Positions 1 through 8,987 of a stretch of 64,000 bases of DNA are shown one piece after another. A program made the position numbers and the translations under genes. Every line of letters starts with the position of its first letter. Within the stretch, counting starts at the first letter, position 1. A model generated the notes under the pieces. That model was given only the letters and a program-made list of their open reading frames with translations, was not told the DNA's origin and searched no databases. Origin of the DNA: Albidovulum sp. (GTDB lineage: Bacteria > Pseudomonadota > Alphaproteobacteria > Rhodobacterales > Rhodobacteraceae); NCBI GenBank assembly GCA_030837785.1, contig JAUQYA010000120.1:1-64000 (forward strand), in the 5' to 3' direction.

Positions 1-942
1 GGAGTCGTGGCGCTCCCCGAGATGGAGAAGCGGGGCTATGATCGCAGCATCGCGGCCGGTTCGGTCGCCGCCGGCGGCACCCTCGGCATCCTGATCCCAC
101 CCAGCATCAGCCTCATCGTCTTCGGAGCGATGACGGATCAATCCATCGGTCAGCTGTTCCTCGGCGGCGTGATCCCCGGCATCATCCTGACCGTGGCCTA
201 CATGCTCTACATTGCGTTCAGGATCCGGCTGTCGCCGGCTCTGGTCTCGGGCAACGTCATGGCGGAAAGGCCGTCGTGGGGGGTGTGCTTCCGGTCCCTT
301 GCACGGACCTGGCCCGTCGTCGTCCTATTTGTCGGGGTCATGGGATCCATCTATTCCGGCATCGCCACGCCGACAGAATCGGCGGCGATCGGCTGCGCCC
401 TGACCTTCGTCATCGCCACGGGCCATGGCTTCCTCACCCGCGACGTGATGGCAAGGGCCCTGGCGGGCAGCATCAAGACCACGGCCATGGTCCTGTGCAT
501 CTACTGGGCGGCAAAGCTCATGGGCATCTACTTGACCTATGACCAGATCACCGCGCGGCTCTCGGCCATGCTGCTCGCGCTCGACCTGTAGCCATTTACC
601 ATGCTTCTCGCCCTCGTCCTGTTCTATCTGGTCCTGGGCATGTTGATGGACGGCCTCGCGGCAATGGTGATGACCCTGCCGCTGACCTTTCCGATAGTCG
701 TGTCGCTGGGCTTCGATCCGATCTGGTACGGCGTCCTGCTCACGATGCTGATCGAGTGCGGCCTGCTGACGCCGCCGGTGGGCATGAACCTGTTCATCCT
801 CCAGGGCTTGCGGCCCGAATATCCCTTCGGTGTACTGGTGCGCGGCGCGCTTCCCTTCTTCTACACGCTGCTTCTGGTCATCGCTCTCCTCATCGCGTTT
901 CCAGGTCTCGTTACCTACCTGCCTCGGTTGGTATACCCCTGA
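1..942 (+). pseudogene. TRAP transporter large permease (DctM family), 5'-truncated by the window and interrupted by an in-frame TAG
   Basis: This is the C-terminal ~310 codons of a DctM-type TRAP large permease, the membrane subunit that imports organic acids with a periplasmic binding protein. The visible signs are the GGTLGILIPPS motif near the left edge, several hydrophobic segments, and the C-terminal signature LTPPVGMNLFILQG around 768-809. The reading frame is the same before and after 589-591, where TAG interrupts ...LLALDL / PFTMLLALVLFYLVLG. There is no indel, only a nonsense codon where family members usually have an ordinary residue (often Ser). The gene is therefore inactive, makes two fragments, or carries a base-call error. 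Its start and partner subunits lie outside the window. Family assignment is confident; the functional state is not. Confidence 0.88.
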
Positions 943-1220
943 CGATCTTGTCGGATCATACAGCAATGCCTGTGGACCGCCTCCTCTCGCGGAGCCTGAT
1001 CTCCAGCCTGTTGTGATCGGCCTGGCATGAGAGGGCCGAGCCATCGCGGGGGTCTCGCTGAAGTCCTAAGCCTTGCTGCGGCGGCGCACCCCGATCGGCG
1101 CATCGAAGCAGGCCTCGACGATGAGGCGCGAGTGGAATGGAGAGACGCACCGCCCACAGCCGGTGGGGGTGCGAATGGCTGCGCCAGAACAAACAAGTTA
1201 TGACGGGCCGTGGTCGCGCC

Positions 1221-1393
1221 GACGGTTTCCAGACCCGCGGCTTCCAGTTGGCCTCGGTAGGCGGTGCGCGCCCTGGAGGCGGCGGTCAACCCCGACCAGC
1301 TCATGCTGCGGCGCTTCAAGCGGCAGAGGCTGGCGCTAGGAGGACCGGAGCATGAAGATCGAGGACAGGCTGATCCTCGACATCATCGCCTGA
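1221..1393 (+). pseudogene. Chimeric gene scar: MmgE/PrpD-like fragment followed by a frameshifted DUF465 (YdcH-type) C-terminus
   Basis: At 1221-1265 one frame reads DGFQTRGFQLASVGGA, nearly identical to GGFQARGFQLTSVGGA inside the intact MmgE/PrpD gene at 2800-4164. From 1264 a second frame reads VRALEAAVNPDQLMLRRFKR and then QRLAL. After a shift of one base, a third frame reads DRSMKIEDRLILDIIA and stops at 1391-1393. The latter two pieces resemble the end of the short DUF465/YdcH proteins common in Rhodobacterales (inference from memory). No start codon or continuous frame exists. The 3' end overlaps the stop of the convergent amidohydrolase. Between 943 and 1220 I see no recognisable gene. 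Confidence 0.5.
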
Positions 1394-2780
1394 CGGGCCG
1401 CCGGCTGATGTAGCGTCCCCAGCCGACGGCATCGTCAGCCAGCGCGTCGTCCCGCAAGACCATCCGGCCGCGTACGGCTGCATGGCGGATGCGCCCCTTG
1501 AAGCGCCAGCCCTCATAGATCGAATAACCGGCGCCTGACGCGATGTGCGACCGGTCCAACACCCATTCGGCGCCGAGATCGACGAATGTGAGATCGGCAT
1601 CGAGTCCGGGTGCGATGCTCCCCTTGGCGTGGCTGAGCCCCATGATCCGGGCCGGATTGCCCGCCGTGAGCGCGGCGACACGTTCGAGTGCCAGGCCGCG
1701 CTTATGATGGCCTTCGCTGAGCAGCACCGGCAGGAGAGTCTCAAGGCCGGGGCAGCCGGGCGAGGCAGTCCAGATCCCTCCCCTCTTGGCCGACAGGTCA
1801 CGGTGGACGTGGTCTGTGCCAACGGTATCGACCTCGCCCGCGATCAGGCCGCGCCAGAGCCGCTCGCGGTCGGCCGCCTCGCGCAGCGGGGGATTGACCT
1901 TGCCGATCTCGCCCCCTGTCCAGTCGATGTCGTGGGTCAGGTACTGCGGGCAGGTCTCGACATGGACGGTGGCGCCCGCCCGGCGATGTCGTAACGTGGC
2001 CTCGAGCGCCGCCGCCGAGGAGGTATGCACGATATAGAGCGGGGACCCGGCGGCATGGGCGATGCAGGCTGCGCGCTGAACGGCATCGGCCTCGATGAAG
2101 GGGGGGCGCGAGGAGTTCCAGCTTCCCAGGCCGCCCTTGCCGTCCGGGTCTGCCGCCTTCATGCGCTCTCGCAGCACGAAGGCGATCTCGATCGTCTCGG
2201 GGTGGGGGCAGACCAGGCCGCCTGCGGCGGCAGCGGCCTCGGCCAGGCGGAACAGGAACCCGTCGTCGATGTCGGGCAGGCCGAGTCGCGCGCCCTCGCC
2301 GCCGCGGTTGTTCATGAAGATCTTGAAGCTGGGCACGCCGCAGTCCCGCACATAGGCCGGTACGCCGGCAAGCTGGGCCTCGGTCGAGATGATGAAGTGA
2401 TAGCCGAAGTCGATGCGCGCGCCCCGCTGGGTCACAGCCACAACATCGTCGAAGATCGACTCGAAGGGTTCGGTAGCCAACAGGTAGGGGATGAATGTGG
2501 TGATGCCGCCCCTTGCGGCGGCGGCGGTCTCGCGGTCGGCATCGCCGGGTTCGCGCGGGCGCGAGATGTCCTTGCCGTGGCCGAGGTGAAGGTGCGGGTC
2601 GATGGCGCCCGGCAGGATGACAAGGCCGTGGGCGCTCGTGGCCTCGCGCGCGGGAGCCGCCTCGCCGGGTTCGAGCAGAGCGGCGATGCGGCCGTCGCGG
2701 ATGGCGATGTCGCAGGCGGTGCGGCCGAGCCCGGGAAGGATGGCCTCACCGCCGCGAATGACCAGATCGTATTCTTGCAT
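1383..2780 (-). CDS. Amidohydrolase, hydantoinase/dihydropyrimidinase-like
   Basis: A 465-residue cyclic amidohydrolase expected to open a cyclic amide or imide (hydantoin, dihydropyrimidine or similar) with a binuclear metal centre. The metal ligands are visible: DPHLHLG (H63, H65), the probable carboxylated lysine K153 in SFKIFMNN, H193 in CPHPET, H252 in VHTSS and D323 in GTDHVHRD. Length fits the family (450-480). It is the last gene of the minus-strand operon, 19 bp after the MmgE/PrpD gene. The neighbouring isochorismatase-type amidase could act on the ring-opened product. Allantoinase or dihydroorotase-like specificity is possible; the substrate cannot be decided from sequence. Confidence 0.85.
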   Translation of the reverse strand: MQEYDLVIRGGEAILPGLGRTACDIAIRDGRIAALLEPGEAAPAREATSAHGLVILPGAIDPHLHLGHGKDISRPREPGDADRETAAAARGGITTFIPYLLATEPFESIFDDVVAVTQRGARIDFGYHFIISTEAQLAGVPAYVRDCGVPSFKIFMNNRGGEGARLGLPDIDDGFLFRLAEAAAAAGGLVCPHPETIEIAFVLRERMKAADPDGKGGLGSWNSSRPPFIEADAVQRAACIAHAAGSPLYIVHTSSAAALEATLRHRRAGATVHVETCPQYLTHDIDWTGGEIGKVNPPLREAADRERLWRGLIAGEVDTVGTDHVHRDLSAKRGGIWTASPGCPGLETLLPVLLSEGHHKRGLALERVAALTAGNPARIMGLSHAKGSIAPGLDADLTFVDLGAEWVLDRSHIASGAGYSIYEGWRFKGRIRHAAVRGRMVLRDDALADDAVGWGRYISRRPVRR

Positions 2781-2799
2781 CCTGCCCTCCCGGCCTTGT

Positions 2800-4164
2800 T
2801 CACGCGCCCGCGCCGAGCGCCTGCATCAGCCGCACGAGACCGCCCGTGTCGGTGATGTTGTCGACGGCCGCTTCAAGCCGCGCGACCTGGCCAGGCGGCA
2901 GGCTGCGCGCCGCATTGGCGCGGAACTTCTCACGCACACGCTGCGGCGCCGCGGGGCGGCTGCGGTTGCCGTCGGCGTCCTCCACGCGCACCTCCTGCAC
3001 TTGGCCGTCCCGGAACCGAACGCGGATCTCCGCCTCGAACCGCTCAGGAAAACGGTCGTGGCCAAGCGGCTCCCACTCGCTGCGCGTCGCCAGCGCCAGG
3101 ACGGGCGGCGACGGCACGCGCTCAAAGGTCTCCAGATCGACCTTACCCTCGATAAGGCGCGCGGCCACCACGGCGGGCAGACTCCAGCGCGCGGCATGGC
3201 CGGTCCGGGGCGCCTGCTTCAGCGGCCAGGGTTCGCAGATGATGCCTGCCGCGCCCGCCGGCACACGGCAGAGGATGTGTTCGATCGCCTCAGCCTGCAC
3301 CCCTCGCGCCGCCAGCAGCCCGGCCGCCTCGATGAAGGGATGAAGATAGTGGCAGCAGGGATGGAACTTGAACGCCGCATCGGCAAGTTGCCAGACCATG
3401 CCGAAATCTCCGATCAGCGTTTGCAGGCGGCTGGCGGCTGCATCGTCGCCTGCAAAGGCGCGAAACAGGCCGAAGCGGCCCTCGAACGCGGTTTCGGGCC
3501 CGGTCAGGCCGGCTCGCGCCAGCGCAGCGGCGGTGATGCCCGCATGGGCCGCCCAGCCGGGGTGCAGCGACTTCACGCTGGCGCCGTTGCCGAGGAACTC
3601 GAACACGCCCGAAGCCTGGCTCAGCGCAATGCCCATGGCCGATACCGCCTGCGCCTGGGTCAGCCCGCCCAGATCGGATGCAACCATCGCCGCGGCCAGC
3701 GCACCGCCCACGGAGGTCAGCTGGAAGCCGCGGGCCTGGAAACCGCCGGGCGCGGCCAGCCCGATGCGGATCAGGAGCTCCCAGCCGCGCGCATAGGCGC
3801 CGAGCACCGCCTCGCCATCGGAGCCGCCCACCGCCAACGCCACCGCGACCAGCACCGCGCTACCATGGACGACAGAGCCCGTATGGGTGTCATCGTATTC
3901 GAGACTGTGGATCAGGCCGCCGTTGATCAGCGCGGCCTCGGCCGGGGTGGCGCCAGGAGCGTGGCCGAACACCGCTGCCGGCCCCTGCAGCCCCCCCTGC
4001 TGGACGTAATCGAGATAGGGCCGGCCGTTGGACGATCCGGCCGCGGCCAGCCCCACGCCGATCGCATCGAGCAGGTGCAGGCTGGCGACGCGCGCGATGG
4101 TTTCGGGCAGGGGCGTGCGTGCGGCATCCTGCCAGCGTGCCGCGATGTCCTGAGCGAGGGTCAT
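2800..4164 (-). CDS. MmgE/PrpD family protein
   Basis: A 454-residue member of the MmgE/PrpD family, which includes 2-methylcitrate dehydratase, cis-aconitate decarboxylase and iminodisuccinate epimerase; all act on carboxylated substrates by abstracting an acidic proton. Visible signs are the N-terminal helix with LHLLDAIGVGLAAA, the EYDDTHTGSVVHGSAVLVAVALA segment typical of the active-site region, and HPGWAAHAG in the middle. The start ATG overlaps the stop of the upstream flavoprotein gene as ATGA (4161-4164), so the two are probably translationally coupled. A short copy of part of this gene lies at 1221-1265. The reaction is not deducible. Confidence 0.88.
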   Translation of the reverse strand: MTLAQDIAARWQDAARTPLPETIARVASLHLLDAIGVGLAAAGSSNGRPYLDYVQQGGLQGPAAVFGHAPGATPAEAALINGGLIHSLEYDDTHTGSVVHGSAVLVAVALAVGGSDGEAVLGAYARGWELLIRIGLAAPGGFQARGFQLTSVGGALAAAMVASDLGGLTQAQAVSAMGIALSQASGVFEFLGNGASVKSLHPGWAAHAGITAAALARAGLTGPETAFEGRFGLFRAFAGDDAAASRLQTLIGDFGMVWQLADAAFKFHPCCHYLHPFIEAAGLLAARGVQAEAIEHILCRVPAGAAGIICEPWPLKQAPRTGHAARWSLPAVVAARLIEGKVDLETFERVPSPPVLALATRSEWEPLGHDRFPERFEAEIRVRFRDGQVQEVRVEDADGNRSRPAAPQRVREKFRANAARSLPPGQVARLEAAVDNITDTGGLVRLMQALGAGA

Positions 4165-5528
4165 GTCCCGGCCCCGTCCAGTTCGCGCGCTGCCGCAAGT
4201 GCAGCGATGCGGCCGAGCGCGATTGCCGACAGCAGGCCGTTGCCCGAGGCATAGCCGAGCGCCCCGGTCCGCCCACTGATGCCCGCCGCCGCGCCGCCGC
4301 CGGCGAACAGGTTGGGGATCGGCCTGCCCTTGCGTAGGACGCGGGCATCGCCATCCACCCTCAGTCCGCCTTGGGTGTGGAACAGGCCGGGCACCACGCG
4401 GCAGATATGATAGGGCGCCACCAGCGGGGCGAGGCCGAAGTCGCGCCGGCCGAAACGATCCGGCGCTCCACCCCCAGCGGCGGCATTGTAGGCGTCGAGC
4501 TCCCGCCCTAGCGCTGCGGCATCGAGCCCATAGAACTGCGCAAGATCGGCCGAGCTGGTGGCCGTCTTCACCCCGCCGTAGCGGACAAGTTCGGCGAACT
4601 CCTCTTCCTGCGCGGCAATGTCATGGACCCGGCGGTCGAAGACGGCAAAGGCAAACTCCCCCTGACCCAGCACGATGCGGGCGAAGCCCGAGTATCCGAG
4701 GCTTTCGTCGCCGAAGCGCCGGCCGTTGGCGCCGACAAGGAAGCCGCCCTTCTCGATCGTCGTCCAGGATAAGAGGCTGCCATGCGGATGCGCCACTGCG
4801 GCATAGCCCTGATAGGCGGCCATATTGGCCAGATCGGCGCCGAGCCTTTCGCCCCAAAGCACCGCCTCGCCCGTGGAGCCGCGCGCCCCGAAATACTGCG
4901 CCCCGGCGATTTCGGGGCAGAAGCGAGAAACCAGCGCGGCGTTGTCGGCAAAGCCGTTCAGCGCAAGGATGGTCTTGCCCGCGCGGACCTCGCTCTGGCG
5001 CCCGCCGGTTTCAACCATGGCGCCGCAGATCGCGCCATTCTCGACGATCAGTTCGCGCGCGGCATTGCCGATCGCGACCGGAATGGCGCGCCGGTCGGTG
5101 GCGGCGATCAGATCATCAACCAAATCCTGACCGCGCCGCGACACAGGCGCGTGCAGCCGCGGCACTGAATGGCCGATGTGCCGGTAGGCCGTGACGAGCT
5201 TGAGCCGGGCGCCGACGGTATCGACCAGCCATTCGACGGTCTCGGCCGAAATCGCCGTCAGCCGGCGCACCAGCGCCGGGTCGTCGGTCTCGTCGGCGAT
5301 CGCCATCAGGTCGCGCTCGAAGGCCGCGGGCGAATCTGCGATTCCCGCCTCGCGCTGGAAACGGGTGCCGGCGGCGGGCACCGAGCCGGTGGACAGCGCT
5401 GAATTGCCGCCGGGACGGTCGAGCTTTTCCAGAATCGCGACCGACCTGCCGGCATCGTGCGCCGCGATGGCGGCGGCCAGCCCGCAGGCGCCCGCACCCA
5501 GGATCAGGATATCGACATCGTTGCCCAC
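4161..5528 (-). CDS. FAD-dependent oxidoreductase, fumarate reductase/KstD-like flavoprotein
   Basis: About 455 residues with an N-terminal dinucleotide-binding motif (DILILGAGACGLAAA, glycines around residues 11-16) and the later REN-type organisation of the fumarate reductase/3-ketosteroid dehydrogenase flavoprotein family, including RGSTGEAV and a C-terminal ASGNGLLSAIALGR FAD segment. The likely start is the GTG at 5526-5528, preceded by an AAGGAGC ribosome-binding site, not the upstream ATG at 5591 whose leader is proline/arginine rich. It is coupled to the MmgE/PrpD gene by ATGA. Likely a cytoplasmic reductase or dehydrogenase of an unsaturated carboxylate in the same pathway. Confidence 0.82.
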   Translation of the reverse strand: MGNDVDILILGAGACGLAAAIAAHDAGRSVAILEKLDRPGGNSALSTGSVPAAGTRFQREAGIADSPAAFERDLMAIADETDDPALVRRLTAISAETVEWLVDTVGARLKLVTAYRHIGHSVPRLHAPVSRRGQDLVDDLIAATDRRAIPVAIGNAARELIVENGAICGAMVETGGRQSEVRAGKTILALNGFADNAALVSRFCPEIAGAQYFGARGSTGEAVLWGERLGADLANMAAYQGYAAVAHPHGSLLSWTTIEKGGFLVGANGRRFGDESLGYSGFARIVLGQGEFAFAVFDRRVHDIAAQEEEFAELVRYGGVKTATSSADLAQFYGLDAAALGRELDAYNAAAGGGAPDRFGRRDFGLAPLVAPYHICRVVPGLFHTQGGLRVDGDARVLRKGRPIPNLFAGGGAAAGISGRTGALGYASGNGLLSAIALGRIAALAAARELDGAGT

Positions 5529-5651
5529 GGCTTGCTCCTTTGGGTCACGCCGGCGGCGGGGCGGGCACCCCGGCGGGAAAGGCCAGGGCACCCCCGCCGG
5601 CGGCGCCGGTATGGATTTGCAGTCAGTTCCTCCCTGCGTCTGGCAACGCTA

Positions 5652-6335
5652 TCAGAACCACTCCCATAGATCGGGCTTGGCCGCGAGCTCGCCCGCCTCG
5701 CCCTGATAGACGCTGCGTCCCGATTTCAGGATCAGCGCATGCTCGACCAGTTTCAGCGTAGCGGGCACGTTCTGCTCGACCACGATAAGGCCGGTGCCAA
5801 AGGCCTGGTTGACCTGGTGCAATTGGGCCACCAGGTTGCGCACGATCACCGGCGCCAATCCGGTCGAGGGTTCGTCCAGCAGCAGCCATTTCGGCTGCGT
5901 CATCAGCGCCATGCCCAGCGCCAGCATCTGCTGTTCGCCCCCCGACAGAGACCCCGCCCGCTGGCTGCGCCGCTCATCGAGCACGGGGAAGACCTTGTAC
6001 ACCTCCCTCACGAAGCTCCGATCGAACAGCAGGCCCGCGACATGCAGGTTCCTCTCGACCGACAGGTTGGGAAAGACGTTGTGCCCCTGCGGCACGAAGG
6101 CGATGCCGCGCCGCACCGTTTCGGGCACCCGGTCTGGCTCGATCTCGACTCCGTCGAAGCGGACAAGCCCGGCCCGGCGCGCCACCAGCCCGACGATGAC
6201 GCTCAGGAGCGTGGTCTTGCCCGCGCCGTTGTGGCCGAAGATGCCGATCCGCGCGCCATTGGCGAGGCACAGCGATACATCCTGCAACGCGGTCAGCGTG
6301 CCATAGCCAGCCGTAACGTTCTTGATCTCCAGCAT
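5652..6335 (-). CDS. livF: Branched-chain-type ABC transporter ATP-binding protein (LivF-like)
   Basis: A 227-residue ATPase of the HAAT (Liv) importer family. Walker A is GHNGAGKTT, the ABC signature is LSGGEQQML, and Walker B is WLLLDEPSTGLAP. Length and the compact C-terminus match LivF. It sits 3 bp downstream of the LivG-like gene and belongs to a complete five-gene Liv-type transporter (5652-10157). About 120 bp separate it from the downstream flavoprotein gene; I see no convincing terminator there, so the enzymes probably share the transcript. Confidence 0.93.
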   Translation of the reverse strand: MLEIKNVTAGYGTLTALQDVSLCLANGARIGIFGHNGAGKTTLLSVIVGLVARRAGLVRFDGVEIEPDRVPETVRRGIAFVPQGHNVFPNLSVERNLHVAGLLFDRSFVREVYKVFPVLDERRSQRAGSLSGGEQQMLALGMALMTQPKWLLLDEPSTGLAPVIVRNLVAQLHQVNQAFGTGLIVVEQNVPATLKLVEHALILKSGRSVYQGEAGELAAKPDLWEWF

Positions 6336-6338
6336 GGC

Positions 6339-7097
6339 TCAGGTTCCAAAATAGAGTTCGGTCAGGCGCGGGTCGGCGATCAGGTCGTGAACCGGCCCGC
6401 GCGACAGCACCTTGCCCGCGAACATAAACACGCCCTCGTCACAGAGGTCGCGGATGAAGGCGACGTTGTGCTCGACCACGCAGATGGCGACGCCGCTGGC
6501 GGCCAGTTCTCGCACGACCGCCTGGATGGTCTGGTAGGCCTGCCCCTCAACCCCGGCCATGGGTTCGTCCAGCAGCAGGCAGCGCGCGTCGTTCATCAGC
6601 GCGCGGGCGACACCCACCAGCTTCTGCTGGCCGAAGGTGAGTTCGCCCACCGATTTTCCGGCGACCCTAGCAAGCCCGGTGCGCGCAAGGATGTCACGCG
6701 CGCGGGCCCGGTCCGCCTCACTCTCGCGCCGTACCCGCCTTGGCGAGAGCATTAGCCGCAGCAGGCTTTCGCCGGCATAGTCGCGAGGCGCGACCAGCAG
6801 GTTGTCCAGCACTGTCAGCGAGGGGAACAGGCGCAGGTTCTGCCAGGTCCGGCTGAGGCCCCGCCGCGCGCGCTCATGAATCTTGAGGCGGGCCAGCGGC
6901 TGCCCGTCCAGCAGGATCGCGCCGCTGTCTGGCTGGACGACGCCCGAGACGAGGTTGAAGAGCGAGGTCTTGCCTGCGCCGTTGGGACCTATCAAGCCGA
7001 CCACCCTGCCGGCCTCCAGCGTGAGGTCAATGCCGTCGGCGACGACGATACCGTCGAAGCTCTTGTTCAGGTCGCGGATCTCAAGCACCGGGGACAT
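6339..7097 (-). CDS. livG: Branched-chain-type ABC transporter ATP-binding protein (LivG-like)
   Basis: A 252-residue ATPase with Walker A GPNGAGKTS, signature LTFGQQKLVG (QQ in place of the usual GGQ, common in LivG-type proteins) and Walker B LLLDEPMAGVEG. The start chosen is the ATG at 7095-7097, which has an AAGGAGG ribosome-binding site; a longer open frame continues to 7529 but overlaps the permease gene. It overlaps the 3' end of the LivM-like gene by 17 bp, consistent with coupled translation in the transporter operon. Confidence 0.93.
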   Translation of the reverse strand: MSPVLEIRDLNKSFDGIVVADGIDLTLEAGRVVGLIGPNGAGKTSLFNLVSGVVQPDSGAILLDGQPLARLKIHERARRGLSRTWQNLRLFPSLTVLDNLLVAPRDYAGESLLRLMLSPRRVRRESEADRARARDILARTGLARVAGKSVGELTFGQQKLVGVARALMNDARCLLLDEPMAGVEGQAYQTIQAVVRELAASGVAICVVEHNVAFIRDLCDEGVFMFAGKVLSRGPVHDLIADPRLTELYFGT

Positions 7098-7977
7098 AGT
7101 TGGCCTCCTTGCGGGTCGCGTTCCAGACTGTGCCGGCCGGGACCAGCCCCTGCGGGCGCACGAACATGAAGACCAGCACCAGCCCGGTGAACAGCAGTCC
7201 CTGGAGCGGGCCGAGCAGGCTGGCCGGCAGGTTGAGGAAGGTGATCGCCTGCGGCAGCGCCTCAAGCATGATGGCCCCCACCACCGGCCCCCAGGTCGAG
7301 CGCAGCCCGCCGACAACGACCATGGTGAGCAGTGCCGCCGACAGCAGGATCTCGAACTGTTCGGGCGCAAGATAGCGGAAATGATGCGCATAGAGCGCCC
7401 CGGCGAAACCGGCCAGACCCGAGCCGATGGCAAAGATGCCGACCTTGATCGCCATGGCATTGCGTCCGAGCGCCGAGAAGGCGAGTTCATCGTCGCGCAT
7501 CGCCGCCATCGCCCGGCCGTAAGGGCCATGGGCGAGGGCGCGGATCAGGAGCACGGAAAGCCCAGCCAGAACCACGACGATCGCGGTATAGACCCAGCGG
7601 TCGGTCCCGGGGGGTAGGGCAGGTGGAATATTGGTCAACCCGCCGGCACCGCCGCTCCACGAGACGTTCTTGAATACCTCGATCAGGCCGAGCTGGAAGC
7701 CGATGCTGGCGATCAGCAGGTAGTCGCCCGAGATCCTGAGCGAGGGAAGCGCAAGCAGGATCGAGGCCGCAAGCGCGATCAGCGCCCCCGCCGCCATCGC
7801 CACCGGCACCGGCACGCCATGGTCGCGCGCCAGCACCGCCGAGCCATAGGCGCCGATGGCATAGAAGATCGGATGGGCGATCGAGATCAGCCCGCCGTAA
7901 CCGATGACTAGGTTGAAGCTCGACGACAGGATGACGTAGAGCCCGATGATGATGATGAGGGTATAGACATAGTCCAT
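7081..7977 (-). CDS. livM: Branched-chain-type ABC transporter permease (LivM-like)
   Basis: A 298-residue polytopic membrane protein of the LivM family. It has about eight to nine hydrophobic segments, beginning with the N-terminal YTLIIIIGLYVILSSS stretch, the conserved GYGGLISIAHPIFYAIGAY motif, and a C-terminal FTGLVLVFMFVRPQGL. It begins 3 bp after the LivH-like gene and overlaps the LivG-like gene. It forms the transmembrane channel together with LivH. Confidence 0.93.
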   Translation of the reverse strand: MDYVYTLIIIIGLYVILSSSFNLVIGYGGLISIAHPIFYAIGAYGSAVLARDHGVPVPVAMAAGALIALAASILLALPSLRISGDYLLIASIGFQLGLIEVFKNVSWSGGAGGLTNIPPALPPGTDRWVYTAIVVVLAGLSVLLIRALAHGPYGRAMAAMRDDELAFSALGRNAMAIKVGIFAIGSGLAGFAGALYAHHFRYLAPEQFEILLSAALLTMVVVGGLRSTWGPVVGAIMLEALPQAITFLNLPASLLGPLQGLLFTGLVLVFMFVRPQGLVPAGTVWNATRKEANYVPGA

Positions 7978-7980
7978 CGC

Positions 7981-8919
7981 TCAGGTCCCCGTCGCATCCG
8001 TGGTGGAGAGGTCGCCGGCCAGCACCTGCCGCGCCAGGCGCTTGCGCCGGGGCCAGCGGATACCGTTGGGCAGGAAGATGATCGCTACGAACAGAAAGAC
8101 GTAAAGCAGGAAGCCCTGCCATTCCGAGGGGATGAACAGCACGCTCGCATTCTGGACGAAACCCAGCATGAAGGCCATCAGCGCCGCGCCCCAGAGGTTG
8201 CCGATGCCGCCCATGATCGTCGCCGTGACCGCGAACAGCAGCAGGTCGATGGCCGTGGTCGGCTGCACCTGCGCCCGCGTGCCATAGAGGAACATCCCGA
8301 GCCCGATCAGCAGCGCCGCGACCAGCATCGTCACCAGATAGACCCGGTCCTTGCCGATACCGTAAAGCTCGGCCAGGTCGGGGTTGTCGGCGACCGCGAC
8401 CATGAACTGGCCGGTGCGCGCAAGGCGCAGGAACGCGAACAGCGCCGCCGCGGCGGCGATGGTGGCGCCGACCGCAGGGATGTCCCAGGCGCTGACGGCG
8501 ATGTCGCCGTAGAGCGTCACCGGCCAGAACAGCGAGGGGAAGATCGTGGTCGGCCAGGTGCCGAACACCAGCATCGCCAGATAGGCGACCGCCTCGGAGA
8601 TGATCAGCGTGAAGATGAAGACGAACATCGTCTCGGCCCTCTGGCGCCGCAGCAGCCGGAAGCCCGTGACTTCCAGCAGCAGCGCCATGCCGATAGCCGC
8701 GACGAGCGCCGCCAGAAAGCCCAGCCAGCCCGGCCCGCCCGTCAGGCTGACGGTGCTGTAGGCGGCATAGAAGGCCGCGATCATGATCGCGGCCTGGGCG
8801 AAGTTGAAGATGCGGTTGACCTTCAGCACCAGCGCGAAGGCCAGCGCGAACAGCACGAAATAGCTGGAGGTCGCGATGGACGTCCAGACGATCTGCGCAA
8901 CGATGGGGAATGTCAGCAT
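7981..8919 (-). CDS. livH: Branched-chain-type ABC transporter permease (LivH-like)
   Basis: A 312-residue polytopic membrane protein of the LivH family with the early motif ALALVLKVNRIFNFAQAAIMIAAF-like segment (FNFAQA in place of the usual NFAHG) and a C-terminal IIFLPNGI-type end. It lies between the binding-protein gene (68 bp upstream) and the LivM-like gene. Its role is the second half of the membrane channel of the Liv-type importer. Confidence 0.92.
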   Translation of the reverse strand: MLTFPIVAQIVWTSIATSSYFVLFALAFALVLKVNRIFNFAQAAIMIAAFYAAYSTVSLTGGPGWLGFLAALVAAIGMALLLEVTGFRLLRRQRAETMFVFIFTLIISEAVAYLAMLVFGTWPTTIFPSLFWPVTLYGDIAVSAWDIPAVGATIAAAAALFAFLRLARTGQFMVAVADNPDLAELYGIGKDRVYLVTMLVAALLIGLGMFLYGTRAQVQPTTAIDLLLFAVTATIMGGIGNLWGAALMAFMLGFVQNASVLFIPSEWQGFLLYVFLFVAIIFLPNGIRWPRRKRLARQVLAGDLSTTDATGT

Positions 8920-8987
8920 GGCCTCGCCTCTAGCTCCATCGGCCCGGCGAGGTGCACGCCGGGCCGGTCCTGTCCGTCAGCCTTGGA

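Noticed and set aside
589..601. Amber suppression or recoding at the TRAP permease stop
   Set aside because: Only two TAG interruptions exist, one in an otherwise frameshifted gene, and TAG is used as a normal terminator elsewhere in the window. A nonsense mutation or base error is simpler.
1027..1203. A 59-codon plus-strand ORF in the left scar region
   Set aside because: No ribosome-binding site and no recognisable family; the region contains other fragments, so coding status cannot be supported.
5529..5591. Flavoprotein start at the ATG 5591
   Set aside because: The leader is a proline/arginine run without family similarity, and a GTG with a good AAGGAGC site directly precedes the FAD motif.
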